64,000 nucleotides of DNA from Archilochus colubris (lineage: Eukaryota; Chordata; Aves; Apodiformes; Trochilidae). The first letter of the stretch is position 1, and each line of letters opens with the position of its first letter. A program made the translations under genes and the position numbers. The stretch is from NCBI GenBank assembly GCA_023079485.1, contig CM041083.1, positions 167,917,400 to 167,981,399 of the forward strand. The letters run 5' to 3'. A model generated the notes under the pieces. It had not been told where the DNA came from. It did no database searches and worked only from the letters and a program-made list of their open reading frames with translations. This document shows, piece by piece, positions 11,185 through 22,634 of the stretch.

Positions 11185-13955
11185 AGGTATACCAAAGGAG
11201 GTTATTCATTCTTCACATGCAGCATGGCTTTCTGTGGCACAGACTTGTGCTACCTCAAGGACCATTTGCTCCATAATCACTACACATGAAGTAGAACTAC
11301 TTCAATATTAGAAGTTCAGACTGACCTAGTGAAGCTGTCACACAGACTGGACTTCAGAGCTCTGCTGCAGGAGATACAGATCTTGCCTATGGAGTTGCTC
11401 TAGCCACCTACTACTATAGAAAAACTACAGAACTCTCTTTTTCACAGGATGTCTATTGTGAGTGGATGCATGTATCACAGTCTAAAACAGAGTTCAAAGT
11501 TGTGAACCCTAGTCAGGTCTTCCCACTAATGTATATCTAATTAATCTTTAAAAATATGTGACACATGGAAGCAGATTTTAGAGGGCCAGTGCTTCCCCTC
11601 ACTCATACTGATGCTGTTGACAGATAGCACTTGAAGGTAGCACTGTTTCTGCAAGATAGGTTTTGTGGGACTCTATTCCCCTGAATCAAAAAGAAAATTA
11701 AGGGCAACAGTGCTTCACATTTAGTGTGAACGTTCAGCAGTCAGCTGAAGTGCAGTCAAGAACTATAGGATAAATCAAGGTAACATGAATTGTTACTTTA
11801 AACGTAGTGACCACTATTCTATTTTTGAAAGAGAAATCGTAGTCAGTTTCTCCACAAAAGAGTTCATGGTTGCAAACTTCAGCAGAGGTAAAATACATCA
11901 ATTTCTCTAGTACTACACATCACCTACTATAGAGTAAAACACCCACTGAGTGGTCTGTTCTGTAACACTTGACCCTCCCACAGCGTAAAGAATTTTTTGC
12001 ACAAAAAGCCATCAAAAGACCCTTCCTACCAAACTCTGGGCACTTTCAGGACTCCTGCACTTAGCATGTTAGATGCTTTGCACATAACAGAGCATACCCT
12101 GCAACCTTTTTAAGTGCTACGCAAACTCACCCTTTCATGGCTTTCGGGGTAAAATGATGTGAGATAAAGGACTGTATTCTACAGTCCAGAATAATTTCAC
12201 ACTAGGATAATCCCATTGATATGGATGAAGTTTCACAGACACTTGGCTGTTGCAGCTGAAAAGATAGTCAGGCAAGTAGCATCAGGGGTTGAATGGCTCA
12301 GCTGAGCTCAGTCTGAGCTACCAGATGGGTGTAGTGACCTGATTACCTGCATATAATAGCAAGAGAGGTTGGAGAGGTCATTCTTACTTCCAGCATGATA
12401 CATGTTATGTCAGAATGGTTTGTGACAGCTCCTACTGGCTCAAGAATGACTCCTGCTGACTGAGAAATGCTTATGACAGCTCCTACTGACCCAGCCAGTG
12501 GGAAACATACCTTTAACTCCACTGGGATAGATGGTACTGACAAAATACAACAGGTCCAGGTCAGATCTCAAATACTTTGTTGGTACATTGTACTAGGAAA
12601 ATAGTCACACAGTCTGATCCTCTTCCACATAATTAATCTAAGTGGAGGTATTACAGCTTGCTTAATCTGCTTAATAATGTGTTGGTAAAGATTCTAAATG
12701 ATTAATCTTCCTTCTGCCTTTTTTCTTGGTCAGCTTTTATTGTTTATAGTCCTTGTCATTATATTAATATATAAATATTTGTATAGTTATTTTATATTTC
12801 ATATATGTTTATATAGAAATACTGCTGAGAAAAGGGAAGGGAAAATTGTTATAGATAACTATATTAAAATACATCAGTGTACAATCAAGCTTATTTACTC
12901 AAGATGCTACATGAATATGTTTTAACAGAATGCCATGGTTCCATTCTGCCTTAAAGGATGTTGTCTCTCTTCCCCATCATCCTTTGCAAAAAATTCTGTG
13001 TATAGAGAAGTAGTTGTAACATTGATAAAAAATTTCAAGCTGTTCAAGCTGGTTGCCACTGGGATAGAGAGCTCTAAGTGAATGATGTCCTGAAACACAA
13101 AGCTGCAGGATGAGATCAATATTTCTGCCTCTTAATCTTGTCTCCTCACCTTCTCTGCTTGCATGCTTTTTAAAATTTGCTGCTCACAGTGCTGACCAGT
13201 AATAATCACCATATTTATATTGGAATTAATCTCCTTTACATCTGTTGGCATATGGCTTTCAAGATGCTTCATCCTTTTTCATCAAGAATGTATAACTTCA
13301 GGGTCAATCAAGTGCAATCATTTGTGTTTTACATCAGCAGAGTTCATTTCTGTATATCGAAACAAAAGCCTTAATGAGTTACAGTGAATCATATATTAAG
13401 GATCTCTCCTGACTTATGAAAATTTATCACATAAATTTGATTCAAATAAGACACAAAAAAGACATAAACTATAAAACGAAGTCTCACGTTACTGACACAT
13501 ACTTGATCTTTGTGTGAATGTATCAGTAATTCCTTGTAGTGCTCTGTGTTAATAATTTGCATTTACTCCTTAAAGTTTTTCCTTTGAAAAGTTTAGAATT
13601 GAGAGACATTAATACTGAAAGACTGTTATAACTTTTTTGATAGACTGCCTTGCAAGAATGACTTGTTGAAGTAAAATATAATCTACTTGCTCAATCTTTT
13701 TTTGTTGCATATAATTGAATATACAAATCCAAATTCATCCTACTAGGACTGCTGAAAGACCCCACATGAAGGTCTGCTACAGAAGGAACTGGGCATTTTT
13801 TCTCAGAGGTAAAATATTTTTAACGTGCTTTTATTTCTGCTTTATCTTGCATGTAGTTACCTAAGCAGAAAGCTATGGGTGATATTCTATTTTCACCACA
13901 GAACTCAGAATCAAAATAAATCTATGAATATGATGCCTGCTGAATCAGTCTTACC
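11185..13955. other. Gene-free unique sequence
   Basis: No coding region is supported. A local imperfect tandem duplication (TGACAGCTCCTACTG at 12423-12437 and again at 12474-12488, period 51 bp) is the only structure noted. About 12760-12810 is strongly AT-rich. Confidence 0.55.
12423..12488. repeat. Short imperfect tandem duplication, 51-bp period
   Basis: The 15-mer TGACAGCTCCTACTG occurs at 12423-12437 and 12474-12488, with related sequence between (GACTCCTGCTGACTGA). It looks like an old local duplication. Confidence 0.7.
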
Positions 13956-13957
13956 TG

Positions 13958-14016
13958 CAATGACCTTATGAATCTGTGTGAATCATGCCCTATCAGTCTC
14001 CATTTCTTTCCATTCA
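13958..14016 (-). mobile_element. Possible ancient CR1 scrap
   Basis: The stretch around ACCTTATGAATCTGTGTGAA and the following CTATCAGTCTCCATTTCTTT resembles, reversed, the part of old amniote CR1 elements that precedes their 3' UTR. A related segment occurs inside the longer ancient CR1 at 15460-16268. It is only about 60 bp long and heavily diverged, so chance similarity is possible. Confidence 0.35.
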
Positions 14017-14149
14017 CTATAAAAAAAAAAAAAGCACAAAGTATCTAATGAGAGGCAACCATCTCAGATGTCATCAGTTTTTTGCTTCTAGAAAAATCTG
14101 ACCAATCAGTCCTTCACATGTGGCAGGTCCATAGGATCTGTTCTGTCAT

Positions 14150-14495
14150 GCTCTTTCAAGGTCTACTCCACCATGATTGTCCATGGGTGGACAGGCTGCT
14201 GTCTCATCCCAGGATGTAGGGGAAAATCTCTGTTCAGGTACCTTCTCTCTCCTTCACCGATCTTGGTCTTTCTCTGACATTTCTCACTCTTCCCCCCATC
14301 TCCTCTGCCCTGGTCTCTTACCACCTGGTATTTCCCATTCTTGAATATGTTAATTGCAGAGGCCCACATCTATTGTCCCTGATGGCCTCAGAATTAACTA
14401 AAGGCAGAGAGAGACATTTTGAAGACGGTAGAACTTTCAGAAGCTATTTACAGGAGCCATCCTCGGGTCCCCCTTTCTCTACTTTGGTATACTTT
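14150..14495. mobile_element. Degenerate ERV-derived repeat fragment
   Basis: The order of landmarks matches a bird endogenous-retrovirus repeat I remember: CCATGGGTGGACAGGCTGC, GGGGAAAATCTCTG, a C/T-rich stretch with TTCACCGATCTTGGTCTTT, then AATATGTTAATTGCAGAGGC and TCCCTGATGGCCTCAG. Similarity continues weakly to about 14480. No LTR ends or target duplications are visible, so orientation and exact limits are unknown. The family is not named. Open frames overlapping it on both strands are by-products. Confidence 0.6.
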
Positions 14496-14522
14496 TATCT
14501 ATCTATGTCTGTCTATCTATTT
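14496..14522. repeat. Short (TATC)n/(TGTC)n tract
   Basis: TATCTATCTATGTCTGTCTATC is the reverse-complement form of the GATA/GACA compound repeat at 11124-11182. It follows directly on the ERV-derived fragment. Confidence 0.85.
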
Positions 14523-15455
14523 TCCCAAAAAAGGGCATGGCATCAACACAGAACACCTCCATTCATCAGACCTCCCTCTACTGGTCTAAGACCTCCTGTG
14601 CTTACAATTTTGCCTGCAATTATTTGTTTAAAGATCTCTAGTTTCTTGATATTTGGCTCAAGTAGAATTTTTAAATTCTGAAAACAATCTTAAGGAAAAA
14701 CACTTAAGCTGATTAATGGCAGCAGCCTGCATCTGAAACTTGGTTCTACTTGGTCATGTTCCTAAAGGAGCTCTTACAAAAAACCCTGCAGACACACTCT
14801 CTTGCTTCAAAAGCTGGGGTATATGGAGGACCATCTAAATCTAAGTGTTCTCTTTTTAAATTTCCCAAAGACGACCACAAGCACAGACTTGAATCCAGGC
14901 TGGAGTATAGGAATGGAGAACAAAAGGCAAGTTTAGCCTTAACTGATGGCTTGGGAAAATGCTTATGATATAGGGTAGAAATTACTACTGATTTTCCTTT
15001 TTATTTTCATTTTTAATTTGTCAGTAAACTAAAATCCTCTAAAATTTGTCTAGGTGACATACTTAAAAAAACACCAACAAAACCAAACAAATAAAAACCC
15101 CATCATAAATATGATGAGAAGATTACTTTTTAAGGTTTTAAGTGGATACAATGTAAAATACCTTTTTGTTCCTTGAGTCAACAGTACCCAGCACTACTTT
15201 ATGATTACAGTTTCAAGGCACAGAAGCAATTATAACACATCCTCTGAAGATTTAATCTGTATAAAGAATATATAAAGGTAAAAAATGTCTCTAATGTTTC
15301 AGACCAAAGTCTATCAAACTTTGCTTCCTGTCTCTGAAGGAGCCAGTAAGAGTTGTTTTAAAAAAGAATTTAAAAATAACCAACTAAACCAATACAAAAC
15401 CTAACAAAAAACTGCAGTGCTAATTTAGAATAAACCCCTTCTTCATTATGACCTT
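14523..15455. other. Gene-free unique sequence
   Basis: No gene or known repeat is recognised. A-rich and C/A-rich patches occur at about 15064-15110 and 15357-15410. Confidence 0.5.
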
Positions 15456-15459
15456 TCAG

Positions 15460-16268
15460 CTTCTGGCAATATATCCCTTAAGAATTTCCTGAGCTGGGGA
15501 ATCACTTCATCATGTTTAATAGCTCTTGACAAAATTTTCTTTCATTAATTTATATAATCACATTTTTAAATCCATTTGTGCTGTACCTATTTATGCATGT
15601 GGACTCCACAATATTCTGTGGCAATCAGTTCCACAATGAAATTATGTGACCTGTGAAAAAAATACCTCCTTGTGTCACTTGCAGACTTGTTACCTAAAAA
15701 TTATTGAATAGCATGTAATTCTGGTTGCTGGCATGAGAAATAGTCCCCCTTTCCATGATGCTTTTGACTTTATAGGGTTTTTTTATTACAGCCCTCAGTC
15801 ATTCTTTTGTTTTACTTTGCTTCCTTTGTCTTTTTTTTCTTTCCGTAAGACTCCTGATATATTTAACTTGTCCTTGGACATAAGCAATTCTCTACCTCTG
15901 ATCATTCTTGTCACCGTCCTCTGTACCTTTCTTATTTCTCATATATCCTTTTGAAATTAGAGATTAGAACTGTATATTGTATTCAAAATGTAAGCACTGT
16001 CATAAAATGAATTTCTATGGATTTCTGTGGCCATATAGTATTTCATTTTTCTTCTTAAATCCTTCCTTAATAATTGCTAAAATTCTGCTTGCCTCTGTGA
16101 TCACTGCAGAGTATTGATCTGATGTTTTCTGTGAAACATCCAATGACTCAAAATCCTTGGACTGGAGTCATGAATTTAGAGCCAACACAGCATATGAGCA
16201 TTTACTGCTGTTTTAACCATGCTGATTGCTTTGTACTTGTTGACATGAAATTCCATACCACACTATAT
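15460..16268 (-). mobile_element. Ancient CR1-lineage LINE, 3' portion
   Basis: About 800 bp align in order with the old CR1 lineage shared by turtles, crocodiles and birds. Landmarks are TCTGTGGCAATCAGTTCCAC (about 15616-15635), CCTCAGTCATTCTTTT, GATCATTCTTGTCACCGTCC (15900-15919), CTCTGTACCTTTC, TTGTATTCAAAATGTAAGCA and TTGTTGACATGAAATTCCAT near the right end. The order shows minus orientation, with the 3' side on the left. It differs clearly from the common bird CR1 tails in this window and is far more diverged, with several indels and no open frame. It is an old relic and possibly shared across many birds. Limits are approximate; identification is from memory. Confidence 0.8.
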
Positions 16269-16807
16269 ATCATGCAGTCAGTAAGTTTCATGTGCTTTTT
16301 TTGCTTTTTTTTTTTTCCAGTCAGCACTAGTTTAGTGTCTTCTGAATAACTAAATGAGTAATTAATAACTGTAGCATAACAAATAACATGAGAGGACTGA
16401 ACAAAGTTAAGGTAGGCATTTCTTAGCATTTCACTGCTTGACTATTTAATTTTATCATAGTATTTTACATTTATGGTTTAAAAATGCAGTTATGTTGCCT
16501 AAAGTGGGCATCAGTAAATAATTATGTGTACATGCACAATTGCAAGTATATATATGGTCACTAAACTAAAAAAGGCTGTCAGAGTATTCAAAATACTATT
16601 CAGTCACATTAAAATGCCTTAAAGAAAAAGAAAAGAGTACAACTTATCTATAAAAATGCACATGAGGACACAGGCAAGCACTCAGTGTAGAGATTGTAAA
16701 CTGCAGTCAAATTCTTCTAAGATACCTTTGCATACAGGAAAGCATCTGAATGGCTGTGGGCATCTTCATTTCAAGGTATGCATTCCAAAACCCTGACCTT
16801 TAAAGTT

Positions 16808-16827
16808 AAAAAAAAAAAAAAAAAAAA
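16808..16827. repeat. Poly(A) tract, A20
   Basis: Twenty uninterrupted A residues. No retrogene or SINE body is recognised upstream, so it is treated as simple sequence. Confidence 0.95.
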
Positions 16828-17416
16828 GCAAGCAAAGAAAGGAAAAGTAAGTTTGTTTTATTCATGGCTTGGAGTTTTGCAGTATTGTATGATTGGCACA
16901 CAAAGAAATATTATGTTGTACAAATCTATGGCAGACAGGCCTAGGGCTATTCAGATGAGAAAACTAATAACCATGCTGGCCAAAGACATTTCTTATTAAA
17001 ACCTTGTTAAGGAACTACAATAATTCATTAAGGGTTATATCATTATAAAAATCCATCATTGTTATAGACTATTTCCTGGGGCTTCGGTTTAGTAAAGTTT
17101 GACATGGCCTTTATACTCTGAAATTAGGTAAAGCTAAAAATGATTTATGCACTGAAAATGTTAAACATTTTATAAAGCACAAAAATAACTATACATAGCT
17201 TCCTAACCTTGGCATAGTACCTCAGGGTTTCACAGCCTAAGAAAAAATATAAAATGGGCAGTTTAAAGCTTTGTGTATTCAATGAGTCAAAACCTGCTTA
17301 CATTAAAAACAGTGGGAGTGTAAATGTCTTATATGGGAATAAGCTTTTGTGCATGGAAAATAATTTTGTGAAAAGAACCAGGGTTAATATTAAACTGGTC
17401 TAATGAGATGACACCA

Positions 17417-17526
17417 AATGAAAAAGCAAACCTAACAACCAACAAAAAACCACACAAAACAAAACAAAAAACCTAGCAGAAACTAAAACAAAGCCAAGAA
17501 AAAATGAAAAATAAGAAGAAATAAAA
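17417..17526. repeat. A/C-rich low-complexity tract
   Basis: The plus strand is almost free of T for about 110 bp, with CAAAA and AACAAC units. It is simple sequence of no known function. Confidence 0.85.
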
Positions 17527-18894
17527 TCCAACAAATATGAACAACTGTGATTTTAAAATATCATGGGCTGAGGCTCAATATGTATTTTGCAGGACTAATT
17601 TCTTTCCTTTTTCCATGCATATTTTCACTTCTGGCTAAAATTATGGAAAACTGCATCAGATGGAATGATTATTTAAGTTTCCCTCAGAGAAATAACAGGC
17701 AAACAACAGACAAAAGTTTTCCTGCATATTAGTTTGTATATAACACCACATTACCCATTGTGGTCACCAGCAGTACTACAGTGACATTAGTTGCAGCAGA
17801 CAGACCAATTCCATCCAGAAGGACAAATAGCTGTGGACAGAGCTGCAGAAGAGTGTGTGTCAGTGGCAAAAGTTCATGATGAAATGGGCTGGTTGGACCC
17901 CATCTACTAGTGGGCAGTGATACAAATGAGCACTAGCCAGTCCCTCACCAGTCATCAGCCAGATGTTTGTATCCAAAGTTACATACTTTCTTGTATGCAT
18001 CATTAAGATCCATTTAGATTAATTCAATGCTCTGTTTTAATATGGGCTCAAGTTATACCACTTCCAAAATGTCCAGACCTGTTATTTTTGCAGTTAATGA
18101 TGGAATTAATAGAAACTTAGCACACTAATTGGCACACTGGTTGGCTGTCATGCTGAAAGGTCAAGTGCTGAATGGGTCATGGAAACTGAAATAGCCTCTA
18201 ACACTGGAGATGGTCCTTGTCAATCACAATTGAGGTACACTAGAAAGAGCAGAGATAAGCTTTCACTGCTGATGCTTTATCTGTAGTAGCTTTTGGAAGA
18301 TATTTTTCTCATTGGCAGGGCTGCCAGACATTCTTTATAAGTACTAAATTCACATGTGGCCACTTGTGCATGCTGTTGGTGAAAATGTAGGAGCCATGCA
18401 AGGCATGTACCTTCTAATGCTCAGAATCTTGTTTTGAGCAAACATATACATAAAGACAATTTCTTGTTAGCATATACTGAAATCTTAACAGTCTAAGCAT
18501 TATTAGTCCAATTTTAATTTTTAAAGATAGAAGAGTAATATAATTGGAACTGCTATATCTGCACCCCTTACTTTCTATCCTTTTCCTGGTGACAGTACTC
18601 ACTCTACCCCAGCTCCTTGAGATCCCAAAAGTGGTGGTTTCATTCTGCTGTATGTGTGGGTTATAGCAGTGCATCATCAGAACTTGGAACCCTTCTCAGG
18701 TGGGAATGTGGGGCTCATGCTGTGGTGTCTTTCTCCTCACTCTGGGCTCCACTTGGGGCCATTTTTCTGTTTGATAACATGATAACATGCTTTTACACCC
18801 TTGCTTTTTCTTCAGTAGATCTACATCTCCATGTTACAGCTGAATTTACTTTCTTTGTCACCCTAAACCCAGTTTTGTGTAGCTCCAGGTCTGT

Positions 18895-18945
18895 ATTTCT
18901 GTAACTGACCATGGGCAAATTATTTATCACTGTGAGGTCTCCAGC
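18895..18945 (+). mobile_element. Possible MIR-like SINE scrap
   Basis: TGACCATGGGCAAATTATTT resembles the MIR core segment TGACCTTGGGCAAGTTACTT. It is about 20 informative bases with several mismatches, so it remains doubtful. Confidence 0.3.
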
Positions 18946-21810
18946 CTGCACCCCATCCCATATCATCCCAATACTGTGCTCTTTCACACTTTATCCTGCA
19001 CCCACACCTCTCAAGGACTCTGGTGTCATACCAGGCCTGGCATGAAAGTCAGGCCTGCGTTTCCTTATGGAATTGTGTAGGAGTCTGCTAATGCTAAACT
19101 GAGTGAAACAAAGGATGCAGGTAGATTAAGAAAGCTTCAGGCAGAGTAGGCCTGATGAGCTTCAGTCCTAAGATTTTCCCAGTCTCAGTACAGAGCATAT
19201 GGGCTGTTACTCACGGTGGTAGTGCCCTGTTACAGGCTTATGGGGCAACAGCACACACTGCCTATATTCCATGCACAGAGTTTTAGAAGGGAAAACATTT
19301 TTCAGAGGCTAGTGTGCTTCCTTTTTAAGGACAAGATACAACTACGAACTGTTCCCATAAGAGCAGAGGTCCCAACCCTCTCTGATAAAATTTCATCCCA
19401 GTGATTCTTTGTAATATGTTTTCAATTAAGACACACAAACAGTGCTTATATTAACCATAAAGGATCATAGCTGACATTTCAGCTTTATGGAGGAGTAGCC
19501 AATGAACCATCCACTTAAGAAAAATCTCTCTTTTTCCTCTGATCTTTACCCTGGAAAGGATGGATATTTGACATCAGGGAATGGAAGTATGGAAGAAGAA
19601 CATGGAACAAAAAGGGAATAGGTTACCAGTCAGCTCTGAATGAAAATGAAATATAAGCACTGGGGTCTTTCTTTGGAAGTCTGAAACCGACACCAGATGC
19701 AATAATCTTTCTAACCCCTTCCTGACATCAGATAGCTATTAGATTCTTCTTTTTCCTGGCAATATTTTGAAATGAAATAGGTAGTGCCACCTGCTGTGAA
19801 TATTTAAACCTTTCTCTCTCACAGCCCTCTAAAAATGAATAGGCTCATTTATTTTAATGTAAGTCCTGTTAGTATGCACTTCAGGTGTGTAATCTAAACT
19901 ACCCAACTCATCAGCAGAATGGTAGGCAAAACAACGTATAGGATTATCACACAGAATGAACCCAGGAAAATGCATCTGTCCGGTTGAAAAAATACAGAAT
20001 TCCAGTTTGTTCATACTGTATGGGAATAATTTTGATTTCTGCTTAACTGCCATTTTGCTTTCTTTACTGGTTGCCAGCTGGTGTGGACTCGGTTCAATGT
20101 GTTCAGTGTTAAATGTTAAAGCCCTGTGTGGCTGCATCCTAGTTATTTAGTTCACTTCAGTTTTCAGATGAATAAATGCAATAAGAAGGTTGTGCCTCTT
20201 CAACCTCCCAGCATGTTTTGCTTCACCCGTGCAAAAAGAAGGAATATGCTGCAGTCTCTATGAATTGCAATGACTCCGTGGAGTCGTGCATAAACCTGAG
20301 CAACTGGACATTTTATGCAGTTTTTCAAGTGCTCGGAAGATAGAGGTGAGCAAAAGTTAACTGTGTTTATGACTTCAGCTGCTAATATTCCAAAAATTGC
20401 CCAAGTGCTAATTCTAAGCAATGAATGAATTGACACAGGCTATTTTTCAATGCAGTTAGGTATGGTGTATGGCAGGAATGGGACACTGATGTCTATTGGA
20501 CCCTCCTGTGGCTGAAATTAATATTATGTTGTAGATATGATATATGTATATATAAATATAACGTAGATAGGGCAGGTAGGGTAACCATTCAAACTGTTCC
20601 ATTCATAATAATGTCTTTACTAAATAATAATCCCTTCTGTGGTATTCATCCCAGTATAGGTTAGCTGAACTGTCCTTCAGGTTACTCAGCATACTCTGTC
20701 TAGCATTATGTTTTTCTCTAACCAACCCAGGATTTCTTGTGTTATACAATTTCAAAAAACACTCGACTGTGTTTCAATATTGAAATAATATTTAGGCCAA
20801 CATTTCTTTTCAAGAGATTGACCACATTGCTTTTTGTCTTCTATATTACTGTTTTGGACAAATACATCCACAGTCTGAAAAGAACTGATTGCACAGGCCT
20901 ATGTCTGTTACCATCTTATGTTGTATGTATCACACGTATGGCATGATTCAGAGCAAAAAGGCTACAGGGCAACAAATCTCAGATGCATTAGCCATCCTAG
21001 TAAATCTATGAATCACTGAGTTGTTTCACCTTCCCATGGTATTGCTGGCATCTCAAGTTCTGACTGCATGATTTGCTGTCATTCACTACGGAAAACTGTC
21101 AAAATGAATATACAGTTAACCACCAAAGACTAACTGACCTGACTCACTCTCTGTTCTTATTAGCACCTCTACTTTCCATCAATGGTCAGGTCTCCACTTG
21201 CACTATAGCCTAAGGTTCTCAGTCATGCAGGCAAAATTGTTTCCACAGACCATCTATCACCACCTGAAGGGCTAAAAGGGACTAAAAGATTTTCCTCAGT
21301 TAAAAGCAATACTTATGCTAGCTATGAATCCCTGGTATGATTTGAGAGAATTTCATCTCCACATTTTTTTCTTGTTCTGTCAGTTCAGCATAGCAGTATT
21401 TTTTATTGAATTCAGAGGAAATGTATGCATACTATGAGATTAACAGATAAAATTTCTCCATTGCAATTTAAAACAAATAAAAAAAATTGCCCCTTCCTTT
21501 CTTCTTTGTACTAGTGATCTGAGCTATGAATGACACATGTGGACTATGTGCAACCTCAAAGTTATCTAGTTCTACAGTTCCCTTCATTTTCTCTTTCTTG
21601 TTCTCTTTGTTCTTGTTTCCCTTGATTATTCCCACAAGTCTGCATTTGGGATGAGTGGAGAGAGAAAGGTAACAGACAACATTATGCAGTAACACCACCT
21701 TCCTGTACCTAAGTTCTAGATAATTTCAAATAAAAAAACACCAAAATGTCCACCAGGACATAAAATGTTTGAAATGTTTCTTTTACAACAGCGAGAATCT
21801 ATGCTTTTGT

Positions 21811-21878
21811 ACCAAAAAAAACCCCAAAAAACCAAAACAAACCAACCCCAAAATAAATAAACAAACAAAAAACCCCCA
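21811..21878. repeat. A/C-rich low-complexity tract
   Basis: Alternating A runs and C runs (AAAAAAAACCCC, AACCAAAACAAACC, AATAAATAAACAAACAAAA). It is simple sequence. Confidence 0.85.
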
Positions 21879-22166
21879 CAGCTATGTAGCTGAGCAAAAA
21901 GTAAACTCAGTATAATAAATGGACATCCAGATTTACTGGGGGGATAGGAACTGCTTTGGAAATAAAAATTACCTCAAAGACACTTAATCTGCATTTACAA
22001 ACCAACCTAATAACTGATTTGAGTCCCAGGAATGATTCAAAATAGTCATAGCTTTGAGGGGATTCTGGGTAACTTTTGGTTTTCCTCTAATCTTTGTGAA
22101 CATGCTGTATGTTCATGATACAAAAGGAAGAATGAATTCTCTTCCACACTACAGTGCAACAAACAA

Positions 22167-22630
22167 GATAGAATCTTAGAATTGTTTTAGTTGGAAAAGA
22201 CCTTTAAAAGCATCAAGATCAACCATTAACCTAACTCTACTATGTCCAGTGCCAAACCATGTCCCTAAACCACATCTGTATGTCTATTAAACCTCCAGAA
22301 ATGGCCACTCAACCACTCCCTTGGACAGCCTGTTCCAGTGCCTGAATACCCTTTCAGTGAAAAATTTTCTTCTAAACCTTTCCTGGCAAAACCTGAGGCC
22401 ATTTCCTCTTTTCCTGTTGCTTGTCACTAGGAGAAGAGACCAACAACCACCTGACTACAGTCTCCTTTTGTGTCTTTGCAGAGAGTGATAAGGTCTCCCC
22501 TCAGCCTCCTTTTCTCCAGGCTGAACAACCCCAGATCCCTCAGCTGCTCCTTATAAGACTTGTTCTCCAGGTCCTTCACCACCTTTGTTGCCCTTCTTTG
22601 GACTCACTCCAGCACTTTGATATCTCAAAA
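22167..22630 (-). mobile_element. CR1 LINE 3' end, 5'-truncated
   Basis: About 460 bp of a bird CR1 in reverse. It begins at its 3' end on the left (AGAATCTTAGAATTGTTTTA, then GGAAAAGACCTTTAAAAGCA) and runs through TTGGACAGCCTGTTCCAGTG, CTGAGGCCATTTCCTCTTTT and CTCCTTTTCTCCAGGCTGAA to CCCTTCTTTGGACTCACTCC. It spans the 3' UTR and the end of ORF2. No intact frame remains. The 76-codon plus-strand open frame inside it is antisense and not a gene. Confidence 0.95.
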
Positions 22631-22634
22631 GCAA

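Larger units (their letters stand above)
16270..22160. other. Gene-free unique sequence, about 5.9 kb
   Basis: This is the longest stretch here with little recognisable repeat content. It includes an A20 run (16808-16827), an A/C-rich patch (17417-17526), a possible MIR scrap (18895-18945) and another A/C-rich patch (21811-21878). Open frames of 61-102 codons (for example 19829-20137 minus) show no domain. Confidence 0.5.

Noticed and set aside
14373..14681. 102-codon open frame, plus strand
   Set aside because: It starts within the ERV-derived fragment and runs through the TATC/TGTC microsatellite; a composition by-product.
19829..20137. 102-codon open frame, minus strand
   Set aside because: No recognisable motif, no splice or promoter context, and frames of this length are expected in 64 kb of AT-rich DNA read six ways.
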